Source of the DNA: an uncultured Psychrobacillus sp.
GTDB lineage: Bacteria; Bacillota; Bacilli; Bacillales_A; Planococcaceae
Length of the DNA stretch: 18,196 nt
Assembly: GCA_934234185.1 (NCBI GenBank)
Contig: CAKQHO010000065.1
Span: 1-18,196 of the forward strand
Direction of reading: 5' to 3'
Shown: positions 1 through 6,978 of the stretch, piece by piece
Layout: each line of letters starts with the position of its first letter
How positions within the stretch are numbered: position 1 is the first letter of the stretch
Program-made: the position numbers and the translations under genes
The notes under the pieces: model-generated
Seen by the model: only the letters and a program-made list of their open reading frames with translations
Database searches by the model: none
What the model was told of the DNA's origin: nothing

Positions 1-2
1 AC

Positions 3-96
3 AGAAAGTTGTAATTTCGCTCTTCGAAGATAGATGCAGGATAGAAAGTTGTAAAAAGCGAAGGAAAAGTTGTAAAAGTGGAGCAGAAAGTTGTAA
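3..96. repeat. Four-copy AGTTGTAA repeat cluster
   Basis: The string AGTTGTAA, usually as AGAAAGTTGTAA, occurs with its GTTGTAA core at 8-14, 48-54, 69-75 and 90-96. The last three copies are exactly 21 bases apart and the first is 40 bases from the second. The spacers differ in sequence. The cluster lies beyond the terminator of the leftward gene ending at 149. Whatever is to the left is outside the window, so it could be an iterated protein-binding site, a dispersed intergenic repeat or simple tandem decay. Confidence 0.6.
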
Positions 97-110
97 TTCT
101 GCCCTCCCAT

Positions 111-141
111 AAAAAAAGCTGCTCCCCGTAGAAGCAGCTCC
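111..141 (-). terminator. Rho-independent terminator of the leftward membrane-protein gene
   Basis: On the minus strand a perfect 7-bp stem (arms 117-123 and 133-139, 9-base loop) is followed by seven T residues (plus-strand A at 111-117). It starts about 8 bases past the stop codon of the gene ending at 149, where a terminator is expected. Confidence 0.8.
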
Positions 142-148
142 ATTCCAT

Positions 149-1633
149 TCAATATAAATAAGGTCCTATCAAAAGACATAAAATCACTAGATTAAACAGC
201 GTCACAAACATCACCGAGAAATTAAAGCTGTCCTCATTCACCCGCAGATTCCCGACCTTAAGTGGAACAATAGATAAGAGAGTCGCTCCCAGCAGAACGC
301 CAACCAAATGCCAGCTACTTTCTACTAGCGGTAATGTTGCTAAGAGAGTCTCAGTCGAAATCATCTGTGTGAAGAAAAACGCTTGAAAGATAAACAATAG
401 AGCAGCGAAAACAAGAAAGACTCTCTTATGCATATCTCCCGTTTTCTTCTTCTGCAGAATAAATAACATCCCAAACGTGACCATCAGTGAGGCAACAATC
501 CAAGTGACGGAAAACACAAGTATCATAAAGCCGTTAAATACTTTCGAAAGCATGGTATAAAGTGCTTCCTTCAAGTCCCCATCCTGGAGCTTCTCGCTTT
601 CCGCAATCAGCGCTGGATTGGAGGAGGCAAAATGCAAATCTTTCTTCGAGCCATTGATATCAAAAAAGAGTACCGTGTCTTCGTTCAGCATAGTTGGGCG
701 ATCGTTATGACTGCCCGCTTTATTGATTGCTGATGCAACCACTGTTTCGTCCTTTAATTCCCCGGCATACAATCGATTAGAGGAAGAGAATGCTACGTAA
801 GTGGCTCCGTCCACAGAAGCAAGGCTTGGTGTTCCGACATTTGGCAGCTTGCGTCCATTCTCTTCATTCACAAACTCGAGTTTCGCAAAGGCTAGCTGCT
901 GGTCGGTCTCTAATGTAAACGGTGCCAGCTGAATGGTTTTTGTTTTCGCACCACCGGCAAGCAGAGTCGTCTCTGCAAGCATGCTGTAGCCTTCTTCTGT
1001 TGGAATAAAACCTAGAGAATTGACGATATCCATTGCTGCAAATTGAAAGTCAAACAGCTCCTCAGCTTTCCCAGCCAGCTCATAAACAGTAAAATCATTT
1101 TCAGTTTTATCCTTTGTCACTACCAAGACTAGCTCGTCCAGCAGCTTGACATCGTAGATAGGCTCTGGGAATACGGTTGCCGTCCCATCTACTACAACCT
1201 CTTGCTCCTTCGTCCAGTAGACTAGCCGTTCTTTATTCTTCACAAAGTTATCGATATCCTCGGCGATCGTCTCCTCGCCAGAGGCACTCTTTCGAATCAG
1301 AGCACCGTTGCGGTAATAATAAAACTCCTCCTGGTCACTCCATGTATTCTTCGTAGTCGTAAAAATATCGTATGTATGCAGGTGCTCGCACGCTAGCTCC
1401 TCGTCACAGCCTAGCACGTATTGATTCTTGAAATCTCTTAAACTGATTGTATAACCGGACTCCTCCTCTACAATCTGTATGTTGGAAAAGCTGCTAGCAG
1501 GCGCATCGACTGGGAAGGATCGGCTCCAATTGTTGGAGGGGAGCGATGTTTCTTCTTCTAACGTAAACCAATAGTTTAGGCCCATTAAGCCTAAGGCAAT
1601 AAGCATTGCGGAAATCCATAGTCTGATTTTCAT
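149..1633 (-). CDS. Hypothetical membrane protein with large extracytoplasmic domain (494 aa)
   Basis: I do not recognise a named family. The protein starts with a short basic N-terminus and a hydrophobic segment at about residues 4-22 (signal anchor or signal peptide). About 340 mostly polar residues rich in acidic and beta-strand-like stretches follow, then four hydrophobic segments at about 367-393, 404-424, 438-458 and 472-492. The middle domain therefore probably lies outside the membrane, possibly as a propeller or sensor-like domain; that is inference. The ATG start at 1631-1633 is supported by AAAAGGAA about 10 bases upstream on the minus strand. The gene is transcribed away from secG, as a single gene ending in a strong terminator. 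Codon use and GC match the housekeeping block, not the AT-rich island. Confidence 0.8.
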   Translation of the reverse strand: MKIRLWISAMLIALGLMGLNYWFTLEEETSLPSNNWSRSFPVDAPASSFSNIQIVEEESGYTISLRDFKNQYVLGCDEELACEHLHTYDIFTTTKNTWSDQEEFYYYRNGALIRKSASGEETIAEDIDNFVKNKERLVYWTKEQEVVVDGTATVFPEPIYDVKLLDELVLVVTKDKTENDFTVYELAGKAEELFDFQFAAMDIVNSLGFIPTEEGYSMLAETTLLAGGAKTKTIQLAPFTLETDQQLAFAKLEFVNEENGRKLPNVGTPSLASVDGATYVAFSSSNRLYAGELKDETVVASAINKAGSHNDRPTMLNEDTVLFFDINGSKKDLHFASSNPALIAESEKLQDGDLKEALYTMLSKVFNGFMILVFSVTWIVASLMVTFGMLFILQKKKTGDMHKRVFLVFAALLFIFQAFFFTQMISTETLLATLPLVESSWHLVGVLLGATLLSIVPLKVGNLRVNEDSFNFSVMFVTLFNLVILCLLIGPYLY

Positions 1634-1679
1634 GATGTTTTATTCCTTTTCAACATATTTTCTATTTCTATTCTACTCT

Positions 1680-1685
1680 ATTATA
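1680..1685 (-). promoter_or_regulatory. Possible -10 box of the leftward membrane-protein gene
   Basis: A perfect TATAAT reads on the minus strand about 47 bases upstream of the ATG at 1633. The position where a -35 box would sit is only an A/T run, so the call rests on the -10 hexamer and its location. Confidence 0.35.
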
Positions 1686-1721
1686 TTCCTATTTTTCTCA
1701 TTTTTTTAGGGAGAAGAAGAC

Positions 1722-1738
1722 TATTAAAAATTTTAATA
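1722..1738. repeat. 17-bp AT-only perfect palindrome between divergent promoters
   Basis: TATTAAAA and TTTTAATA flank a single central A. It sits just upstream of the secG -35 box and upstream of the divergent gene, where it could act as an UP element or an operator. Pure A/T composition makes a chance palindrome possible. Confidence 0.4.
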
Positions 1739-1741
1739 CTA

Positions 1742-1770
1742 TTGTAACTTTCTAATATCTTTGGTAATAT
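1742..1770 (+). promoter_or_regulatory. Probable sigma-A promoter of secG
   Basis: TTGTAA at 1742-1747 and TAATAT at 1765-1770 are separated by exactly 17 bases. Each hexamer matches consensus at four of six positions. The predicted transcript starts about 30 bases before the secG start codon. Confidence 0.5.
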
Positions 1771-1808
1771 AAGAGTTGTTGTGAAAGTTTCTATCAGGAG
1801 GTGTAACA

Positions 1809-2036
1809 ATGAGTACAATTTTAATGACATTATTAATCATCGTCTCACTTGCTTTGATCGTTGTTGTCTTACTACAGTCAGGGAAAAGTGCTGGACTTTC
1901 AGGAGCTATCTCCGGTGGAGCTGAGCAACTATTTGGCAAACAGAAAGCTCGAGGTATGGACCTTGTGTTACATAGAGTAACGATCGTTCTTGCAGTATTA
2001 TTCTTCATTTTGACAATTGCAGTAACGAAAGTCTAA
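1809..2036 (+). CDS. secG: Preprotein translocase subunit SecG
   Basis: SecG is the small accessory subunit of the SecYEG channel in the cytoplasmic membrane and aids SecA-driven export. At 75 aa it has the usual length of Bacillus SecG. It shows the expected hairpin of two hydrophobic helices (about residues 4-22 and 52-72) joined by the conserved polar Gly/Ser-rich loop with LLQSGKSAGLSG and the GGAEQLFG motif. AGGAGG lies 6 bases upstream of the ATG. The gene heads the secG, esterase, rnr, smpB, ssrA run known from Bacillus. It has its own promoter and terminator, so it is largely a single transcript. Confidence 0.97.
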   Translation: MSTILMTLLIIVSLALIVVVLLQSGKSAGLSGAISGGAEQLFGKQKARGMDLVLHRVTIVLAVLFFILTIAVTKV

Positions 2037-2050
2037 TAAGATAAAAGCGT

Positions 2051-2090
2051 ACGCCTGGCCAACATACGATTGGTTAGGCGTTTTCTTTTC
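2051..2090 (+). terminator. Rho-independent terminator after secG
   Basis: Twelve-base arms at 2051-2062 and 2070-2081 pair fully, with two G-U pairs, around a 7-base loop. A T-rich tract (TTTTCTTTTC) follows. It begins 14 bases after the secG stop codon. Confidence 0.85.
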
Positions 2091-2155
2091 TATTTTTTTA
2101 TACATAAGATAAAATGAAGTGGATATGCTTTTGCTAGTGAACGGAGGCTTTATAG

Positions 2156-2902
2156 ATGAGAATCACCACACCCAAACCATTCTTCTTCCAGGCAGGGAAG
2201 CGTGCTGTCCTGCTGCTTCACGGATTTACGGGAAATTCCTCGGATGTACGAATGCTAGGAAGATTTTTAGAGAAAAATGGATATACATCCTTAGCGCCAC
2301 ATTATAAGGGACACGGCGTTCCGCCAGAGGAGCTGCTAGAAACAGGTCCACGTGATTGGTGGAAGGATGTCATGAAAGCATATGACCGTCTCAAGGCAGA
2401 GGGCTATGAGGAAATAGCGGTTGCCGGGCTTTCGCTCGGAGGCATTTTTTCCTTGAAATTGGGGTATACAGTACCTGTAAAAGGAATTGTCACAATGTGC
2501 TCGCCGATGACGATGAAAACTACCGACCTCATGTTTGAGGGAGTGCTAAAATATGCGAGAGGTTATAAACGATATGAAGGAAAGTCGGAGCAGCAAATAG
2601 AAGAAGAAGTAGAGGCAATTCGCAATCGCCCCATGCAAACGCTTGGCGAGCTGCGAGAATTCGTCTACGATGTCCGCGAGCAGGTGGACCATATCTATGC
2701 TCCGCTACTAGTGACGCAAGGGAAAAAAGATACAGTGATTGAGATAGATTCTGCCAGCTATATTTATGAAAATGCCGAATCTATCGACAAACACATCAAA
2801 TGGTATGAGAATTCCGGTCATGTGATCACCCTAGATTCTGAGAAGGAGCAGCTCCACGCTGATATCCTAAACTTTTTAGAATCTCTGGACTGGAATGTGT
2901 AA
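2156..2902 (+). CDS. yvaK: Carboxylesterase, Est30/YvaK family
   Basis: This alpha/beta-hydrolase cleaves short-chain carboxylic esters and is expected in the cytoplasm. At 248 aa it matches the Est30 family length. The oxyanion-hole HGF is at residues 22-24. The nucleophile Ser93 lies in GLSLGG, the acid is Asp192 in GKKDTVIE, and the base is His222 in NSGHVI, all at family-typical spacing. The lid region with many charged residues is around 120-160. The ATG has GGAGG 8 bases upstream, and no signal peptide is seen. It sits between the secG terminator and rnr, 44 bases ahead of the rnr start, so it probably shares a transcript with rnr. The natural substrate is unknown even in well-studied relatives. 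Confidence 0.93.
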   Translation: MRITTPKPFFFQAGKRAVLLLHGFTGNSSDVRMLGRFLEKNGYTSLAPHYKGHGVPPEELLETGPRDWWKDVMKAYDRLKAEGYEEIAVAGLSLGGIFSLKLGYTVPVKGIVTMCSPMTMKTTDLMFEGVLKYARGYKRYEGKSEQQIEEEVEAIRNRPMQTLGELREFVYDVREQVDHIYAPLLVTQGKKDTVIEIDSASYIYENAESIDKHIKWYENSGHVITLDSEKEQLHADILNFLESLDWNV

Positions 2903-2946
2903 AACAGACCAATTGCGCACACGCTGAAAAAGGAGGGATGTTTTCG

Positions 2947-5256
2947 ATGGAGAACTTAAAAGAAAAATTATTAGAATTAATGAATGAAGAAGAATACAAA
3001 CCGATGACCACAACGGAAATCGAGGAGCATTTTGACATGACAGATGCTGACGATTTCAAGCAGCTCGTTAAAACACTTGTACAAATGGAGGACGCAGGGC
3101 AAATCGTACGCTCTCGCTCCAATCGTTATGGTGTCCCAGCACGCATGAATTTAATCGTCGGGTCATTTATCGGGCATGCAAAGGGCTTTGGCTTCGTTGC
3201 TCCAGAAGAGGATGGAATGGACGATATCTTTATTCCACCAACCGAAACAAATGGTGCGATGAATGGCGACAAGGTGCTCATCCGCGTATCGAAGGAATCC
3301 TCTGGTGACCGCCGCGAGGGAACGGTTATCAAGATTACCCAAAGAGGAACGACACAGGTAGTAGGGACGTTCCAGGATAATAAAGGCTTCGGCTTCGTTA
3401 TTCCTGACGATAAGAAGGTGCCAATGGATGTCTTCATTGCAAAGGGCGACACACTTGGAGCAATCGAAGGGCATAAGGTAGTCGTAGAAATCACCGACTG
3501 GCCAAATGAAAGACGATCCGCTACAGGAATCGTGAAGCAAATCCTAGGTCATAAGAATGATCCAGGTGTCGACATCCTATCGATTATTTATAAGCATGGT
3601 ATTACGATTGACTTCCCGCAGGCAGTAATCGACCAAGCGGAGGCAGTGCCAGACCAAATTGCAGAAGAGGATCTTGAAAATCGTCGCGACCTTCGTAATG
3701 AAGTAATCGTAACGATTGACGGAGCAGATGCAAAGGACCTGGATGATGCCGTGACAGTAGAGAAGCTTCCAGATGGATCATATAAGCTAGGCGTGCATAT
3801 CGCCGACGTGAGCCATTATGTGACAGAGGACTCTCCGATTGACCGTGAGGCATATGATAGAGGAACGAGCGTATACTTGGCTGACCGTGTAATCCCGATG
3901 ATTCCACATCGCCTGTCAAACGGAATATGTTCCTTGAATCCTCAGGTGGACCGTTTGACGCTATCCTGTGAGATGATCATCGACGGCTCAGGTATGGTAA
4001 CCTCTCATGAGATTTTCCAAAGCGTGATTCGTACAACAGAGCGTATGACATATTCTGATGTATATAAAATCCTTGAGGAAAAAGACGAGGCATTGATCGA
4101 GCGCTACAAGGACCTAGTGCCAATGTTCGAAACAATGGCAGAGCTTGCAGAGGTTCTTCGCAATAAACGCGAGCGCCGCGGAGCAATCGACTTCGACTTC
4201 CCAGAGGCAAAAATCTCGATCGATGAGGACGGCTGGCCAACTGGCGTATCGATTCGCGAGCGTACAGTAGCTGAGCGTCTAATCGAGGAATTCATGCTAG
4301 CTGCCAATGAAACCGTAGCAGAGCATTTCAAATGGATGGATGTACCGTTCATCTATCGTATCCATGAGGATCCAAAGCCAGAAAAGCTACAGCGCTTCTT
4401 CGGATTCCTGACGAACTTCGGCTTAGTGGTGAAGGGTACTGGGAACGATATTCATCCAAAGGCACTTCAAGAAATCATCGAAAGTATTGAAGGAATGCCA
4501 GAGGAACCGGTAATCTCCACGATGCTGCTTCGCTCCTTACAGCAGGCAAAATATTACGGAGAATGCCTAGGTCACTTCGGACTATCGACCGAGTACTATA
4601 CACACTTTACCTCTCCAATCCGTCGTTACCCGGATTTAATCGTTCACCGATTAATCCGTACGTATTTAGTAAACGGAGATGTATCTTCCGCTACTGTGAA
4701 CCATTGGGGTGCAATCATCGACGATATCGCCGAGCATACGTCGAAGCGTGAGCGCCGTGCAGTAGATGCAGAGCGTGACACCGATGCACTGAAAAAAGCA
4801 CAGTACATGGCCGATAAAATTGGTGAAGAGTTCGAGGGTATCGTAAGCTCTGTCACAAACTTCGGTATGTTCATCGAGCTTCCAAACACGATTGAGGGTC
4901 TTGTGCATGTAACGAATATGACAGACGACTACTACCGCTTCGATGACCGTCAAATGATGATGATCGGCGAGCGCTCTGGAAAACAGTTCCGTATCGGAGA
5001 TGAGGTAACCGTTCGAGTTGCATCTGTTAAGCCAGAAGAGGCTGCCATCGACTTCGAGGTAGTGGGAATGAAGAAATCCTTAGGACGTACTCGCAAGGAA
5101 GCTCCGAAGGTCATCCATGCCTCTAAAAAAGGCGGAGGCAGTGATCGCAAGGACAAATCGCAGCCAGGACCGAAAAAGGGACCAAAACAGAAAAAGAAAT
5201 TCTACGAGTCTGTGGCAAAAAAATCACAGCGCCGTAAGAGACCAAAGAAAAAATAG
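2947..5256 (+). CDS. rnr: Ribonuclease R
   Basis: RNase R is a processive 3'-5' exoribonuclease of the RNB family. It degrades structured RNA and, with SmpB and tmRNA, the faulty mRNAs freed by trans-translation. Domains in order (769 aa): winged-helix HTH at about 1-65, cold-shock domain 1 from about 68 with KGFGFV, cold-shock domain 2 from about 138 with a second KGFGFV, and the RNB catalytic domain at about 246-575. The metal-binding aspartates are D258, D264, D266 and D267 (motif DAKDLDDA), and the conserved FTSPIRRYPD is near 553. An S1 domain at about 626-705 and a strongly basic Lys-rich tail follow. An ATG at 2938 directly touches AGGAGG; the ATG at 2947 has a 10-base gap and gives the usual N-terminus, so I chose it. 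Confidence 0.97.
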   Translation: MENLKEKLLELMNEEEYKPMTTTEIEEHFDMTDADDFKQLVKTLVQMEDAGQIVRSRSNRYGVPARMNLIVGSFIGHAKGFGFVAPEEDGMDDIFIPPTETNGAMNGDKVLIRVSKESSGDRREGTVIKITQRGTTQVVGTFQDNKGFGFVIPDDKKVPMDVFIAKGDTLGAIEGHKVVVEITDWPNERRSATGIVKQILGHKNDPGVDILSIIYKHGITIDFPQAVIDQAEAVPDQIAEEDLENRRDLRNEVIVTIDGADAKDLDDAVTVEKLPDGSYKLGVHIADVSHYVTEDSPIDREAYDRGTSVYLADRVIPMIPHRLSNGICSLNPQVDRLTLSCEMIIDGSGMVTSHEIFQSVIRTTERMTYSDVYKILEEKDEALIERYKDLVPMFETMAELAEVLRNKRERRGAIDFDFPEAKISIDEDGWPTGVSIRERTVAERLIEEFMLAANETVAEHFKWMDVPFIYRIHEDPKPEKLQRFFGFLTNFGLVVKGTGNDIHPKALQEIIESIEGMPEEPVISTMLLRSLQQAKYYGECLGHFGLSTEYYTHFTSPIRRYPDLIVHRLIRTYLVNGDVSSATVNHWGAIIDDIAEHTSKRERRAVDAERDTDALKKAQYMADKIGEEFEGIVSSVTNFGMFIELPNTIEGLVHVTNMTDDYYRFDDRQMMMIGERSGKQFRIGDEVTVRVASVKPEEAAIDFEVVGMKKSLGRTRKEAPKVIHASKKGGGSDRKDKSQPGPKKGPKQKKKFYESVAKKSQRRKRPKKK

Positions 5257-5279
5257 AGGAGCGTAAACACGCGCTCCTC
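5256..5279 (+). other. Hairpin between rnr and smpB without a T tract
   Basis: A perfect 8-bp GC-rich stem (5256-5263 with 5272-5279, 8-base loop) begins at the last base of the rnr stop codon. No T run follows, so it is not a standard intrinsic terminator. It could stabilise the rnr 3' end or tune smpB expression. Confidence 0.55.
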
Positions 5280-5302
5280 CTAGCTGTGTGGGGGTGAATC
5301 AA

Positions 5303-5770
5303 TTGGCAAAGAAACACGACGACAAGGTGCTTGCCCAAAACAAAAAGGCAGGACATGACTATTTTATCGAGGAAACAATCGAGGCGGGAATCGTCTTACA
5401 GGGTACTGAGATCAAATCCATTCGAAACGGCAAGGTGCAGCTAAAGGATTCCTTCGTCCGAATCCGAAACAACGAGGCATGGATCTCCAACATGCACATC
5501 AGCCCATACGAGCAAGGGAATCGCTTCAACCACGATCCACTTCGCTCGAGAAAGCTGCTGTTGCACAAAAAGCAGATCAACACATTAATCGGAGAAACAA
5601 AGCGCGAGGGCTACACCATCGTCCCTTTAAAGATGTATATCAAAAACGGCTATGCCAAGGTATTAATCGGACTAGGAAAAGGGAAGAAGGACTACGACAA
5701 GCGCGACGTCCTGAAGCAGAAGGAAGCAAAACGCGAGATGGAGCGTGCATTTAAGGCGAGAAATCAATAA
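5303..5770 (+). CDS. smpB: SsrA-binding protein SmpB
   Basis: SmpB binds the tRNA-like end of tmRNA and brings it to stalled ribosomes, with its C-terminal tail occupying the empty mRNA channel. The 155-aa length is typical. The OB-fold core has HDYFIEETIEAGIVLQGTEI, KDSF and RKLLLHKKQI signatures, and the C-terminal tail from about residue 125 is highly charged (GKGKKDYDKRDVLK). I chose the TTG at 5303. It has GGGGTGA 5 bases upstream and gives the usual MAKK start, while the in-frame GTG at 5288 would add five atypical residues and has no ribosome binding site. It lies 46 bases after rnr and 112 bases before ssrA, the classic arrangement. Confidence 0.96.
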   Translation: MAKKHDDKVLAQNKKAGHDYFIEETIEAGIVLQGTEIKSIRNGKVQLKDSFVRIRNNEAWISNMHISPYEQGNRFNHDPLRSRKLLLHKKQINTLIGETKREGYTIVPLKMYIKNGYAKVLIGLGKGKKDYDKRDVLKQKEAKREMERAFKARNQ

Positions 5771-5818
5771 AAGCAAAGTCTGAGGAATATCCTGTTAATG
5801 CTGGAATAAGCTCTGCAC

Positions 5819-5847
5819 TTGAATTTTGACCATTTTTGATGTATGAT
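5819..5847 (+). promoter_or_regulatory. Probable sigma-A promoter of ssrA
   Basis: TTGAAT at 5819-5824 and TATGAT at 5842-5847 have a 17-base spacer and match consensus at four and five of six positions. Transcription would start near 5854, leaving about 29 bases of leader. This fits the known need to trim pre-tmRNA at its 5' end (RNase P). Confidence 0.6.
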
Positions 5848-5969
5848 TAACCATGTAACGAAGCTTACATTATTCCATAAACGGGGACGTTATGGATTCG
5901 ACAGGGATGATCTAAGCTTGAGTTGCGCGTCAGAGGCTCGGCTCTGTAAAAACGGACCTTATAATAACA

Positions 5970-6005
5970 GGCAAAACAAACAACAACTTAGCATTCGCAG
6001 CGTAA
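5970..6005 (+). other. tmRNA tag-peptide reading frame
   Basis: The resume codon is GGC at 5970 and the stop is TAA at 6003-6005, encoding GKTNNNLAFAA. With the charged alanine the tag is AGKTNNNLAFAA. The GKTN start and hydrophobic AFAA end fit Bacillales tags recognised by ClpXP-type proteases. Confidence 0.85.
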
Positions 6006-6137
6006 GCTCGGATCTGCTTTATCTATCCATCGCCCATGTGGCTAGGTAGAGCTCACTCTTAGTGGGATACGGCTGTCAGTGCCACTTGAGCTGCCAGCAA
6101 GAGATTTCCAAGTTAGCGTACAGGACGCCCGCTTATC

Positions 6138-6233
6138 GGCATAATGTTACGCGAAACCCAAATAGGTAAGCTACACGCGTAGAAGCTTAAGTGTTAGAGT
6201 TTCTGGACGCGGGTTCAAATCCCGCCGTCTCCA
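6138..6233 (+). repeat. Left attachment-type copy: 3' end of ssrA
   Basis: The last 96 bases of the intact tmRNA gene form the left member of a direct repeat whose right member is at 8979-9073. The two align without gaps at a constant offset of 2841 bases up to 6231. The exactly shared core CCGCCGTCTC is at 6222-6231. The ssrA 3' end is a well-known integration target for tyrosine-recombinase islands and phages. Confidence 0.6.
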
Positions 6234-6281
6234 TACTTAAAATGGCTACAAACGCAGTCATATCAAAGATTTAATGGACTA

Positions 6282-6327
6282 GGGATATTGAACGGGGGTT
6301 GAACTCTTGTTGAATATCCCTTTTCTT
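6282..6327 (+). terminator. Rho-independent terminator after ssrA
   Basis: Arms 6282-6293 and 6309-6320 pair at 11 of 12 positions (GGGATATT with AATATCCC plus inner pairs) around a 15-base loop. TTTTCTT follows. It begins 49 bases past the tmRNA 3' end. Confidence 0.8.
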
Positions 6328-6362
6328 ATCCCTATGTGAAATTAGCATATTTGAGCATGTTT

Positions 6363-6398
6363 AAAAACCTTCTAATAAAATTCATTAGGAGGTTTTTT
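6363..6398. terminator. Bidirectional hairpin terminator
   Basis: AACCTTCTAAT at 6366-6376 pairs with ATTAGGAGGTT at 6384-6394 (one G-U pair). A runs precede it and T runs follow it, so it can terminate transcription from either side. Its right arm contains TAGGAGG, a ribosome-binding-site-like string placed 8 bases before an ATG at 6401. Confidence 0.65.
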
Positions 6399-6400
6399 CT

Positions 6401-6562
6401 ATGGCAATAGAAAGCGAAATCACGGTATATCTGCGGGGAATGGGGATGAAGTTGTTCTGAGCTAGTAATAGAGATGAAAAAATGGACTGTACGCACATTA
6501 GCATTGCACTTGAAACAGTCTTTAAACAAATGGGTTTGTGGAATTGTAGTAGTAGAGATTGA
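6401..6562 (+). pseudogene. Small reading frame interrupted by one TGA
   Basis: An ATG at 6401 follows TAGGAGG (6386-6392) by 8 bases and reads 19 codons to a TGA at 6458-6460. The same frame continues 33 codons to a second TGA at 6560-6562, with plausible composition (MDCTHISIALETVFKQMG). It may be a small gene broken by one nonsense codon, or a 19-aa peptide gene, or chance. I recognise no family. The ribosome binding site is part of a terminator hairpin, which argues against efficient expression. Confidence 0.25.
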
Positions 6563-6725
6563 TTTAGACCCATTAGAATCAACGTATATAGCTACCTTAG
6601 TTTCTGGGTTATATACTAAATTTCCTATTGTTATTCCTCCTAATTTTACTAAGTTAGGTAGTAGCTATTAATGATTTGGTTTTTGGTTATTTTTCAAAAT
6701 TGTTCCTTTTTACAATCTTATAAAA

Positions 6726-6734
6726 TGGTATAAT
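6726..6734 (+). promoter_or_regulatory. Extended -10 promoter upstream of the 6979-8854 operon
   Basis: TGGTATAAT is a perfect TATAAT with the TGn extension that can replace a good -35 box; no convincing -35 is found 16-18 bases upstream. It is about 250 bases ahead of the first full gene of the operon, which would leave a long leader that includes the 15-base duplication. Confidence 0.45.
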
Positions 6735-6788
6735 AGTATAAAATTGGGTTACTATTTTTTTGTTAAGTAGTTAATTTTTGCAAACGGT

Positions 6789-6818
6789 AGAATGTACAAC
6801 CATAGAATGTACAACCAT
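6789..6818. repeat. Perfect 15-bp tandem duplication
   Basis: AGAATGTACAACCAT occurs twice head to tail at 6789-6803 and 6804-6818 with no mismatch. It lies in the leader of the operon, just left of a truncated-looking reading frame. It could be a replication-slippage scar, or a two-site operator with a 1.4-turn spacing. Confidence 0.8.
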
Positions 6819-6837
6819 GTAGTAGCTTTTAACGAAG

Positions 6838-6960
6838 TTGGATGTTTCGTCAAATATTAAAAAGTATTGGTATGACATAGAGGAATATGAAACCTCTTTA
6901 TCAGAAAATATACTCGATGGAGATTATAGGAATATAAATTTTGAATATAGAATTTCATAA
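6838..6960 (+). pseudogene. 40-aa reading frame, probably a gene 3' remnant
   Basis: A frame from TTG 6838 to TAA 6958-6960 reads MDVSSNIKKYWYDIEEYETS and on to a C-terminal FEYRIS. Its composition (Tyr, Asp, Glu, Asn, Ile rich) matches the two genes downstream and looks coded. There is no ribosome binding site before the TTG, and two TAG codons stand in frame at 6818-6823. The likely reading is the 3' end of a lost gene, or a small protein using an unusual start. It ends 18 bases before the next gene and may have been its operon partner. Confidence 0.35.
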
Positions 6961-6978
6961 CAAAGAGGAGGGAGAGAG

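Larger units (their letters stand above)
5883..6233 (+). ncRNA. ssrA: Transfer-messenger RNA (tmRNA)
   Basis: tmRNA rescues stalled ribosomes by acting first as alanyl-tRNA and then as a short mRNA. The 5' end GGGGACGTTATGGATTCGACAGG and the 3' acceptor strand CGTCTCC-A pair to form the tRNA-like stem. The T arm GCGGG-TTCAAAT-CCCGC is intact at 6209-6225. The tag reading frame is at 5970-6005. The 351 bases (before CCA addition) are normal for Bacillales. Unusually, the genome reads TAC rather than CCA after the discriminator A at 6233, so the CCA must be added by a nucleotidyltransferase. This is also where an accessory region joins, so the loss may have come with insertion. Confidence 0.96.
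6332..6697 (-). pseudogene. Decayed leftward reading frame with two adjacent stops
   Basis: On the minus strand a TTG at 6695-6697 preceded by AAAAAGGAAC starts a frame of nine codons. It is stopped by TAA-TAG at 6665-6670 and then continues open in the same frame to a TAG at 6332-6334. The stretch just after the double stop reads like a genuine globular protein (LVKLGGITIGNLVYNPETKV, then AIYVDSNGS). The part past about residue 60 is less protein-like, so a frameshift may lie there. I recognise no family. It overlaps the rightward small frame at 6401-6562, so at most one of the two is authentic over the shared part. Confidence 0.3.

Noticed and set aside
1739..2008. 89-codon leftward frame opposite secG
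   Set aside because: It is the antisense shadow of secG; secG has the ribosome binding site, length and motifs.
2119..2307. 62-codon frame overlapping the start of the esterase
   Set aside because: It overlaps the well-supported esterase gene in another frame and has no family signature or ribosome binding site.
3126..4953. Several 80-125 codon leftward frames opposite rnr
   Set aside because: All are mirror frames of the strongly coding RNase R gene; composition and lack of ribosome binding sites fit shadows.
5843..6049. 68-codon frame inside the ssrA gene
   Set aside because: It overlaps the tmRNA, whose 5' end, tag frame and acceptor stem are all clear.
6474..6671. 65-codon rightward frame after the terminator pair
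   Set aside because: No ribosome binding site, and it is antisense to a more protein-like leftward frame, so it is probably a shadow.
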